Shown piece after piece: positions 7,437 to 13,551 of a stretch of 34,571 nucleotides of DNA. Location: assembly GCF_000337355.1 (NCBI RefSeq), contig NZ_AOJH01000071.1:13230-47800 (forward strand), written 5' to 3'. The stretch is from Halorubrum kocurii JCM 14978. Lineage in GTDB: Archaea > Halobacteriota > Halobacteria > Halobacteriales > Haloferacaceae. A program made the translations under genes and the position numbers. Position 1 is the stretch's first letter, and each line of letters opens with the position of its first letter. The notes below the pieces were generated by a model, which did not search any database, was not told the DNA's origin, and saw only the letters and a list, made by a program, of their open reading frames with translations.

Positions 7437-9256
7437 CAGTCGTCGAGGAACGCCCGGAGCCCGTCGGGATCGCGCCCGTTGAGCACGTCCGCCGTCTCGG
7501 CCCACCCGCGTCGGGCGGTGTGGACCCCGTACCGGGCGTTGTCGAGTTCGCGAGGCGAGTGCGCGTCGGTGTTGACGGCAATGGTCGCGCCCGCGTCGAC
7601 CGCGGCGCGGACGGTGTCGCCGTCGGCGTCGAGCCGGGCCGGGTTCGCGTTCACCTCGATGGCCGTGCCGGCGGCGGCGGCCGCCTCGACCACGGCGGCC
7701 ACGTCGGGCGCGATCCCCGGGCGGCTGTTGATGATCCGTCCGGTCGGGTGGCCGAGCACGTCGACGTGCGGGTGTTCGACCGCCCGGACCAGCCGCTCCG
7801 TGGCGGCGTCGGGGTCCTGCCCCAGCGCGGAGTGCGGCGAGGCGACGACGATATCGAGGTCGGCGAGCGTCTCGTCGTCGGTGGTGATCGCCCCCTCGGC
7901 GTCGATGTTGGCCTCGACGCCGTGGAGGACCTCGATATCGGCGTCGGCGCCGCCGCCCTCGCCGACCGGGACGGCCCCGTCGACCGAGTCGATCGCCTCC
8001 GCGACGGCCTCCGCCTGCGCCGCGATCTCGCTCTCGTCGAGGCCGGTGTTGCCGAAGATCCCGGGCCCAGCGGCGTGGTCGGTGACCGCGTGCACGTCGT
8101 ACCCGCGCTCCGCGGCCGCCTCGATCATTTCCGCGATCGAGAACCCGCCGTCCGACCAGTCGGTGTGGGTGTGGAGGTCGCCGCGGAGCGCCTCGGTCTC
8201 GACGAGGTCGGGGAGCTCGCCCACGGCCGCCGCCGCGACCTCGCCGTTGTCCTCGCGGAGCTCGGGCGGGACGGGCTCCATGTCGAGCGCTTCGTAGACG
8301 CCGTCCTCGGTCGCGCCCGCGACGCGTTCGCCGACTCGCCGGTCGTCGGTGTCCGCTCCGTCGCCGCCCGCGGCGTCCGCCCCGTCGATGTCGGAGACGT
8401 CGAACAGGCCGTACTCGTTGAGCTTCAGGCCGCGGTCGATCGCGCGGTTGCGCACCGCGACGTTGTGCGCCCGCGAGCCGGTGAAGTACTGCAGCGCAGC
8501 GCCGAACTCGTCGGGGTCGACGATCCGGAGGTCCACCCGGGTGCCGCTCGCGCGGACGCTCGCCTTCCCGGTGCCCGCCTCGATCGTCGCGTCCGCCTCG
8601 GGCCACTCCGTCAGCGCCTCGACGATCGGCTCGCGCGCGTTACTGGCGACGAGCAGGTCGATGTCGCCGATGGTGTCCTTCCACCGCCGGATCGAGCCAC
8701 AGACCTCGACCGACGCGACCGCGTCGACGTCGTCGAGGTACGACAGCGCGTCGTCCGCGACCGGGCGGGCGTCGCCGAGCCGGGTACGCTTCCGGGCCTC
8801 GCGCGCGAACGGGATGTTGTCGAGGATGTTCTCCTCGGTCTTCGCGCCGAAGCCGGAGACCTCCCGGATCTCGCCCGCCTCGGCCGCTTCCTCCAGCTCG
8901 TCGAGCGTCACGATCCCGAGTGCCTCGTAGAGGCTCCCGACGGTTTTCGGGCCGACGCCCTCGACCGCGGTCAGCGCCTCGATGTCGGCGGGGAGCTCCG
9001 AGCGGAGCTCCTCCAGCTCCTCGATCCCGCCGGTCTCGAAGTACTCGACGATCTTCGAGGCGATCGCGTCGCCGACGCGGTCGATCTCGGCGACCGCGTC
9101 CTCGCCCTCCCCCGCGAGGTTCTCGATCGGCGCGGTGTGCTCGCGGACGTTCTCCGCGGCGCGGCGGTAGGCGGTCGGCTTGTACTCGACCCCGGTCGCT
9201 TCGAGCCGGTCGGCGAACTCCTCTAAGAGGGCGGCGACCTCGTCGTTGCGGCTCAT
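7436..9256 (-). CDS. polX: DNA polymerase/3'-5' exonuclease PolX
   Basis: A family X repair polymerase fused to a PHP nuclease, 606 aa. The helix-hairpin-helix N-terminal part (residues 1-150) contains EGVGPKTVGSLY and VSGFGAKTEENIL. The palm shows GSIRR (187-191) and the catalytic carboxylates D198, D200 and D242. An acidic insert lies at about 289-307. The PHP domain has DLHTHTDWSDG (360-370) and VTDHA (391-395), giving metal-dependent 3'-5' exonuclease or AP-endonuclease activity. All of these residues are intact. It acts in gap filling and base excision repair. It is first in an operon with the Mut7-C RNase (one-base overlap) and the conserved protein at 6187. A TATA-like box lies 30 bases before the ATG. 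Confidence 0.95.
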   Translation of the reverse strand: MSRNDEVAALLEEFADRLEATGVEYKPTAYRRAAENVREHTAPIENLAGEGEDAVAEIDRVGDAIASKIVEYFETGGIEELEELRSELPADIEALTAVEGVGPKTVGSLYEALGIVTLDELEEAAEAGEIREVSGFGAKTEENILDNIPFAREARKRTRLGDARPVADDALSYLDDVDAVASVEVCGSIRRWKDTIGDIDLLVASNAREPIVEALTEWPEADATIEAGTGKASVRASGTRVDLRIVDPDEFGAALQYFTGSRAHNVAVRNRAIDRGLKLNEYGLFDVSDIDGADAAGGDGADTDDRRVGERVAGATEDGVYEALDMEPVPPELREDNGEVAAAAVGELPDLVETEALRGDLHTHTDWSDGGFSIAEMIEAAAERGYDVHAVTDHAAGPGIFGNTGLDESEIAAQAEAVAEAIDSVDGAVPVGEGGGADADIEVLHGVEANIDAEGAITTDDETLADLDIVVASPHSALGQDPDAATERLVRAVEHPHVDVLGHPTGRIINSRPGIAPDVAAVVEAAAAAGTAIEVNANPARLDADGDTVRAAVDAGATIAVNTDAHSPRELDNARYGVHTARRGWAETADVLNGRDPDGLRAFLDD

Positions 9257-9282
9257 TACGTGAGTGTTCGGTCGGACGGTAC

Positions 9283-9290
9283 TAATAAGT
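9283..9290 (-). promoter_or_regulatory. TATA-like box of the polX operon
   Basis: On the minus strand CTTATTAG is centred about 30 bases before the polX ATG at 9256. Confidence 0.55.
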
Positions 9291-9490
9291 GAGAGCGATC
9301 GGGGCGAACCAGCTGGACGGCGCTGTTGAAATCCTCCGCGGGCGATAGTTTCACCCTTAGTCGCTCAGTACAGACCGCGAACCGACAGACTACCGGACAA
9401 ATACACTGCACCTCGCCCCGAGGGAGCTGCGTACGTTTCCAGAGGAGTTGCTATGAAACATATACTATTCAGCAGGAGATGAATCTGTGT

Positions 9491-9502
9491 GGATTTATCA
9501 AG
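9491..9502 (+). promoter_or_regulatory. TATA box of the 46-aa microprotein
   Basis: GGATTTATCAAG is centred about 27 bases before the ATG at 9523. The bases between the polX start and here (9257-9490) hold nothing else that I can identify. Confidence 0.6.
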
Positions 9503-9522
9503 TTAGATTGGTATGTAGTCGC

Positions 9523-9663
9523 ATGGGAATTTCAGATATGCTTGAAGGTGAGATGACAACAAAACAAATGGGAGTTATAATGATTCTCTACATGGCGGGT
9601 CTGGGGGCTTTTGGGGTACTGGCTGTTATCGTGATACACGGTCTTGGATGGCAGTGGCTCTAG
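9523..9663 (+). CDS. 46-aa single-span membrane microprotein
   Basis: The frame begins MGISDMLEGEMTTKQMG, continues into one long hydrophobic helix (VIMILYMAGLGAFGVLAVIV) and ends HGLGWQWL before TAG 9661-9663. It is a credible gene because a TATA box sits 27 bases upstream of the ATG and because the composition is coherent: an acidic/polar head of 17 residues, one helix of about 22, and an aromatic cap. Codon use is much richer in A and T than in the rest of the window (ACA, AAA, ATA, TCA), as in the whole patch 9.3-10.3 kb, which suggests acquired DNA. No family is recognised and no function is proposed. The nearest neighbours are the polX operon and the hairpin-rich element. Confidence 0.6.
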   Translation: MGISDMLEGEMTTKQMGVIMILYMAGLGAFGVLAVIVIHGLGWQWL

Positions 9664-9854
9664 AGAATCGCTGCAAGGCGGCGACAGACAATTGTCACAT
9701 CAAAGGGAAATAGCGGATCAGCGATACCCCCTGTCGAATCTCCTCCGATCAACAAGCACTCTTTAGCGACCGGATGTTTCTGACGACAATATATCTGAAA
9801 AATAGGAATTCAACAGGGCCACTTGGGCGTATATTGACGATTGGCGGGAGGTGA

Positions 9855-10165
9855 CCTCCTTCCCGTCGTAAACGACGGGGCTTCCCACGGTACCGCACCG
9901 CTGGGTTGGGATATTTGCTGGTTGACGACTCGTCGGCATGACGAGCCGATGGCGTTCACGAGAACGCTGTTCTCGTGCAGCCCATCAGAAATCGAAGATT
10001 TCTGAGGACGGGGCCACACCGCCGTTACTCCTATCCCCCGGCAGGGGGGACTCAGAGTTATCTTGACCGAGACACCACAGCGGTTCGAGAGGGTGTCTCG
10101 AACGTTGTGATTCTCGGAGTCACGATATTGTGCATTTAGGTGGCGGTGAAACCGCCTCGGTGTAC
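9855..10165 (-). ncRNA. Candidate structured RNA (omegaRNA-like), minus strand
   Basis: Perfect or near-perfect hairpins follow each other without coding potential: 10142-10156 (GGCGGT/ACCGCC), 10068-10100 (9-bp stem, 15-base loop), 10034-10049 (6-bp stem), 9985-10005 (9-bp stem, 3-base loop), 9957-9977 (8-bp stem), 9929-9945 (6-bp stem) and 9862-9879 (7-bp stem). A TATA-like box at 10187-10196 on the minus strand would start a transcript at about 10165. In tnpB elements the guide RNA scaffold lies at the right end, which fits this position and strand. Ends, transcription and function are inferred. Confidence 0.4.
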
Positions 10166-10186
10166 GTCATGCTCCGGCGTGACGCT

Positions 10187-10196
10187 ACATAAATAT
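10187..10196 (-). promoter_or_regulatory. TATA-like box before the candidate structured RNA
   Basis: The minus strand reads ATATTTATGT here, the only good TATA match in the patch that points towards the hairpin array. Confidence 0.35.
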
Positions 10197-10290
10197 CCGC
10201 ATCAGCGTCAGAACGTGGTCTGTAGAGGACTTGTCGGCTTCACTCCCGCCGTAAACGGCGGGATTCTCTCCTCGAAGAAAGATAGATGAC

Positions 10291-10312
10291 GAACGCCTCC
10301 AAAGCCCCAGCC
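10291..10312 (+). repeat. CTCCAAAGCCCCAGCC-core repeat, copy 1
   Basis: GAACGCCTCCAAAGCCCC and the following bases match copies at 16272, 29319 and 29376. A TATA-like TTTATAACTAGTCGT follows about 25 bases later (10337), close to the TTTATAAATAGTCGT that follows copy 2. Confidence 0.85.
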
Positions 10313-10409
10313 GCGGGCGACGCCACCGCAGATCGATTTATAACTAGTCGTCCGGTCTCGGAGCGATCGATGGACAAGACATTTGTCCGATCTCACATAT
10401 CGCTCACGC

Positions 10410-11159
10410 ATGCCCTCCCCGCTCGCCGCCCTCTCCGGACTCGTCAGCGGCCTCCTCGACCGCTCTCGCGCCGGCTTCCGCCGACTCGAGCCGGGCGGTC
10501 GAGGCCTCGCGATCGGAGTCGTCCTCCTCGTCGCCCTCGCGTCCACCCTCGGGATCCTCGCCCTCGGGGCCGCCTTCGACGCGACGATCGACCGCGAGGT
10601 GACGGTCGACAACCCCGACCGTCCGTCGGACTCGACCTGCGAGACGTTCGGCGAGGACGACGACTCGGTCTTCGCCGAGCGGTGCGACCGACCCGAGCGG
10701 GTCGACGTGGACGTGGGCGAGGAACTGCGGAGCGCGGCGAACGGCTACCTCGGCTACGCGGTGGTCGGGGTGCCGATCTGGTGGGCGGTCTTCGCGCTCG
10801 TCCTCCACGGCGGGGCGCGCCTCGCGGGCGGCGCCGGCTCGGTCGGCGACTCGTTCGTGGTCGCGGCGTGGGCGATCGCCGCGGAAGTGGCTCGGCTGGC
10901 CGTCGGCCTCGCCGCGGTCTGGTACGCGCTCGCGACGGCGACGGTCGACGGGACCACGATCGAGGCGATCGCGAACGAGATCGTCGCGGCCATGTCGGCG
11001 ATGCGGGGGCCGCTCCTGATCGCCTCCGCGGTCGTGATCGCGGTCCAGTGGGTCGTGGTCGTCGGCGGACTGGAGGCGTACCACGACCTGGACCGGGGGG
11101 TCGCCGGGACCGTCGCGGGCGTCCTCGCGCTGCTCGGGCTCCTGCTGGCGGCGGTGTGA
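10410..11159 (+). CDS. Yip1-family membrane protein
   Basis: A 249-aa membrane protein. An amphipathic N terminus (PSPLAALSGLVSGLLDRSRA) is followed by a first membrane helix at about 36-60, an acidic outside loop with two Cys (STCETFGEDDDSVFAERCDR), and four further helices. The central block GDSFVVAAWAIAAEVARLAVGLAAVWYAL and the loop WYALATATVDGTTIEAIANEI resemble archaeal YIP1-domain proteins, whose function in archaea is not established. The ATG at 10410 is preferred to an upstream TTG. The best TATA box (10337-10344) is about 70 bases away, inside the repeat neighbourhood, so this message probably has a short leader. It is followed by dcd with its own TATA box. Confidence 0.7.
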   Translation: MPSPLAALSGLVSGLLDRSRAGFRRLEPGGRGLAIGVVLLVALASTLGILALGAAFDATIDREVTVDNPDRPSDSTCETFGEDDDSVFAERCDRPERVDVDVGEELRSAANGYLGYAVVGVPIWWAVFALVLHGGARLAGGAGSVGDSFVVAAWAIAAEVARLAVGLAAVWYALATATVDGTTIEAIANEIVAAMSAMRGPLLIASAVVIAVQWVVVVGGLEAYHDLDRGVAGTVAGVLALLGLLLAAV

Positions 11160-11203
11160 GGACCGACGGGACGCGGGGTTCGCGGGCGTCCGCCGTTTCG
11201 GGA

Positions 11204-11211
11204 GTTTTTAA
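11204..11211 (+). promoter_or_regulatory. TATA box of the dcd operon
   Basis: GTTTTTAA is centred 28 bases before the ATG at 11236. Confidence 0.65.
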
Positions 11212-11235
11212 CCCGGTCGGCGACCCTCTCCCGAC

Positions 11236-11913
11236 ATGATCCTGTCGGACGCGGACATCCTCGACCGCCTCGCGGACGGGGACCTGGTGGTCGAGCCGCT
11301 CGACGACGTCGACCAACAGGTCCAGCCCGCGAGCGTCGACCTGCGGCTCGGCGAGCGCTTCCTGGAGTTCCAGCGCACGAACATCCCCTGCATCCACCCA
11401 ACCGAGGCCGACGAGGTCGGCGAGTACGTCACGGAGACGCGCGTCCCCGAGGGCGAGGAGTTCATCCTCCACCCGGGCGACTTCGTGCTCGGGACCACCA
11501 CGGAGCGCGTCGAGATCCCCCCGGACCTGCTCGCGACCGTGCAGGGCCGGTCGTCGCTCGGGCGCCTCGCGATCGTCATCCACGCCACCGCGGGGATCGT
11601 CGACCCTGGGTACAAGGGGCAGATCACGCTCGAGCTGTCGAACCTCGGCACCGCGCCCGTCGCGCTCACGCCCGGAATGCGCGTCTCGCAGCTCATCTTC
11701 ACCGAGCTCAAATCGCCCGCGAACCGCCCGTACGGCGTCGAGCGCGGTTCGAAGTACCAGGACCAGGACGGCCCGCAGGCCTCCCGGATCGGCTCCGACC
11801 CGGAGTTCCACCGCGACGGGGACGAGTCGGGCGGTGACGAAGGGGGCGCGGACGGCGACGAAGGGGGCGCGGACGGCGAGGACAACACCGACCCCGCGGG
11901 GGACGACGCATGA
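11236..11913 (+). CDS. dcd: dCTP deaminase
   Basis: The enzyme deaminates dCTP to dUTP (or on to dUMP in bifunctional archaeal forms) for thymidylate supply. Family marks are [11 protein letters not shown] (29-39), [11 protein letters not shown] (103-113) and the catalytic Glu at E133 in [11 protein letters not shown], with [13 protein letters not shown] in front. Residues from about 185 to 225 form an acidic tail with a repeated DEGGADG that is not needed for catalysis and is encoded by a 21-bp direct repeat. The sequence alone does not decide between a deaminase and a bifunctional deaminase-diphosphatase. The TGA overlaps the ATG of the ThiN-domain regulator by four bases. Confidence 0.93.
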   Translation: MILSDADILDRLADGDLVVEPLDDVDQQVQPASVDLRLGERFLEFQRTNIPCIHPTEADEVGEYVTETRVPEGEEFILHPGDFVLGTTTERVEIPPDLLATVQGRSSLGRLAIVIHATAGIVDPGYKGQITLELSNLGTAPVALTPGMRVSQLIFTELKSPANRPYGVERGSKYQDQDGPQASRIGSDPEFHRDGDESGGDEGGADGDEGGADGEDNTDPAGDDA

Positions 11914-12818
11914 AGTTCATCGAGGAGGTCGTCGTCGACGAGTTCCTCCCGACGGTGCGCTCGATGCTGGCCGAGGACCTCCGCGAGCGGGGGTTCACCC
12001 AGCGCGAGGTCGCCGACGCGCTCGGCATCTCCCAGTCGGCGGTCTCGAAGTACGCCCACGGCGACGTGGCGCGCCACGATCGGGTGGTCGCCGACGAGCG
12101 CGTCCGCGAACTCGTCGAGCGCGTGGGCGAGGGGCTCGCCGCGGGCGACGTGACCCCAGTCGCGGCGCTCGTCGAGATCGAGGTGCTGATCCGCCGGCTC
12201 GAGGAGGGGGACCTCCTCGCCGACCTCCACGAGGAGGCGATGCCCGCGCTCGCCGACGCCGACGTGGAGTTCTCGGTCCACGACCCGGACAGCGGGCTCC
12301 GCGAGCGCGAGCGCGTCCTCTCCTCGGTCCGTCGCGGGCTCCGCACGCTGACGAACGCCTCCGGCTTCGCGCGGCTCATCCCGAACGTCGGCGCCAACGT
12401 CGCGGAGTGCCTCGACGACGCGCGGACGATCGACGACGTGGCGGCCGTCCCCGGGCGCCTCGTCGACGTGAAGGGGCAGGCGATGGTCCCCGGCGAGCCC
12501 GAGTTCGGCGTGAGCGAACACGTCGCGACGGTCCTCCTCGCCGCGCGCGAGGCGGGGGTGACCGCCCGCGGCGCGGTGAACGTCCGGTACGATCCCGCCA
12601 TCGTCGAGGCGCTCGCCGCCGACCGTCCCGCCGTGGAGTTCGACGCCGAGCGCCCGACCCGCGAGGCGGTCGCCGAGGCTGTCGGCGCCCCCGACCGTCT
12701 CGAGGGCGCCGACACGCTCGTCCTCTACCAGACCGGCGCCGTCGGCGTCGAGCCGATCGCGTACCTCCTCGCGCCGACCGCGTCGGAGGCGGCCGCGATC
12801 GTCCGCGAGATCGTGTAG
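11910..12818 (+). CDS. HTH and ThiN-domain protein (ThiR-like thiamine regulator)
   Basis: A 302-aa protein with an N-terminal helix-turn-helix ([25 protein letters not shown], about 25-50), a linker with two short helical parts, and a C-terminal ThiN (thiamine-phosphate synthase-like) domain from about residue 130 with [33 protein letters not shown] and [11 protein letters not shown]. Free-standing or ThiD-fused ThiN domains make thiamine phosphate, while HTH-ThiN proteins are described as thiamine-sensing repressors (ThiR) in archaea, so a regulator is the better call. It overlaps dcd by four bases (ATGA), which implies joint expression with a pyrimidine gene. No thiamine gene is in the window. 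Confidence 0.82.
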   Translation: MKFIEEVVVDEFLPTVRSMLAEDLRERGFTQREVADALGISQSAVSKYAHGDVARHDRVVADERVRELVERVGEGLAAGDVTPVAALVEIEVLIRRLEEGDLLADLHEEAMPALADADVEFSVHDPDSGLRERERVLSSVRRGLRTLTNASGFARLIPNVGANVAECLDDARTIDDVAAVPGRLVDVKGQAMVPGEPEFGVSEHVATVLLAAREAGVTARGAVNVRYDPAIVEALAADRPAVEFDAERPTREAVAEAVGAPDRLEGADTLVLYQTGAVGVEPIAYLLAPTASEAAAIVREIV

Positions 12819-12846
12819 GCGAGATCGTGTCGGCGAGATCGTGTCG
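12805..12846 (+). repeat. 14-bp tandem repeat, three copies, starting at a stop codon
   Basis: GCGAGATCGTGTAG (12805-12818, ending in the TAG of the ThiN gene) is followed by GCGAGATCGTGTCG twice (12819-12832 and 12833-12846). One base change separates the stop-containing copy from the others. Confidence 0.93.
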
Positions 12847-12897
12847 GCGAGGCGGACGGGCCGACGGATTCTGCTCTCTCCCCGGTCCGTGGCCGGC

Positions 12898-12907
12898 ATT
12901 CATTAGC
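12898..12907 (+). promoter_or_regulatory. TATA-like box of the PNPOx-like gene
   Basis: ATTCATTAGC is centred about 26 bases before the ATG at 12928. Confidence 0.45.
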
Positions 12908-12927
12908 ATGCCCGACCAACGTCACGT

Positions 12928-13380
12928 ATGACTCGTCCAGACGCGGTTCGGATGGCGGACGACGAGCGCGACGAGTTCCTCGGTCGGTCGGGGACGGGAG
13001 TGCTCTCCCTGTCGACGCCCGGCGACGATCCCCCGCACTCGGTCCCGGTTTCGTACGGGTACGATCCGGTCGACGAGGTGTTCTATTTCCGTCTCGCCGT
13101 CGACGAGGAGAGCGGAAAGGCGAACCCCACCGATCGCGGAACCACGTTCGTCACCTACGGCGAACGCGACGGGCGGTGGCGGAGCGTGGTGGCAAGCGGC
13201 CGGTTGGTGTCAACGACCGACGAGTCGCTCTCCACGGAGTCGCTCGCCGGGCTCGAACGCACGAAGCAGATACCGATAGTCGACATCTTCGGCGAGCCGA
13301 CGAGTCAGGTGGAGTTCCAGTTTTACCGGCTCGATCCGGACCGGCTCACCGGCCGCGTCGAGCGGCCGATGGAGCCCTGA
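12928..13380 (+). CDS. Pyridoxamine 5'-phosphate oxidase-like FMN-binding protein
   Basis: A 150-aa protein of the split-barrel flavin-binding fold. The opening MADDERDEFLGRSGTGVLSLST is the usual start of haloarchaeal members, followed by HSVPVSYGYDP and the barrel strand VFYFRLAVDEESGKANP. The Lys in GKAN takes the place of the FMN-phosphate contact in relatives. The C-terminal strand VEFQFYRLDPDRLTGR closes the barrel. These small proteins bind FMN, F420 or haem, and the substrate of this one is unknown. It stands alone between the dcd unit and metG and is followed by a 16-bp tandem duplication. Confidence 0.85.
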   Translation: MTRPDAVRMADDERDEFLGRSGTGVLSLSTPGDDPPHSVPVSYGYDPVDEVFYFRLAVDEESGKANPTDRGTTFVTYGERDGRWRSVVASGRLVSTTDESLSTESLAGLERTKQIPIVDIFGEPTSQVEFQFYRLDPDRLTGRVERPMEP

Positions 13381-13438
13381 GTCGCCTCCCCTCGGGACCG
13401 GTGCCGAGAGGGGGCGTGCGACGCCGTTCGACCCGTCG

Positions 13439-13470
13439 GCGCGGCTTCCCGGCGGCGCGGCTTCCCGGCG
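13439..13470 (+). repeat. 16-bp tandem duplication between two genes
   Basis: GCGCGGCTTCCCGGCG occurs at 13439-13454 and again at 13455-13470, in the 171-base gap between the PNPOx-like gene and metG. Confidence 0.9.
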
Positions 13471-13551
13471 GCGCGATCGATCCGACTCGCTCCCACCCGG
13501 AAACCAGCGGGCTTTAGGCCCGTATCCACGACAACTCGATACACACACCAC

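Larger units (their letters stand above)
9841..10275 (-). mobile_element. Remnant of an IS200/IS605-type (tnpB-type) element: right-end-like sequence without tnpB
   Basis: Two perfect hairpins with the same TAAA/TTTA loop, 9862-9879 (CCCGTCG/CGACGGG) and 10245-10262 (CCCGCCG/CGGCGGG), have flanks that on the minus strand read GGAAGCCCCGTCGTTTACGA...GGAGGTCA and GAATCCCGCCGTTTACGG. From memory this is how the right ends of haloarchaeal IS1341-type tnpB elements look. No tnpA or tnpB frame survives on either strand of 9664-10409, and the only frame there (9810-10019, minus) looks like a translation of the hairpins. The region is AT-richer than its surroundings. It may be two overlapping element remnants. 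Exact ends and a target site could not be set. Bases 9664-9840 show nothing else. Confidence 0.45.

Noticed and set aside
9326..9556. Plus-strand 76-aa frame in the AT-rich patch
   Set aside because: No promoter at the right distance, mixed composition, and it overlaps the better supported 46-aa frame in another reading frame.
9810..10019. Minus-strand 69-aa frame beginning MWPRPQKSS
   Set aside because: It is a translation of successive hairpins in the mobile-element remnant, starts with GTG inside a stem and has no protein-like pattern.
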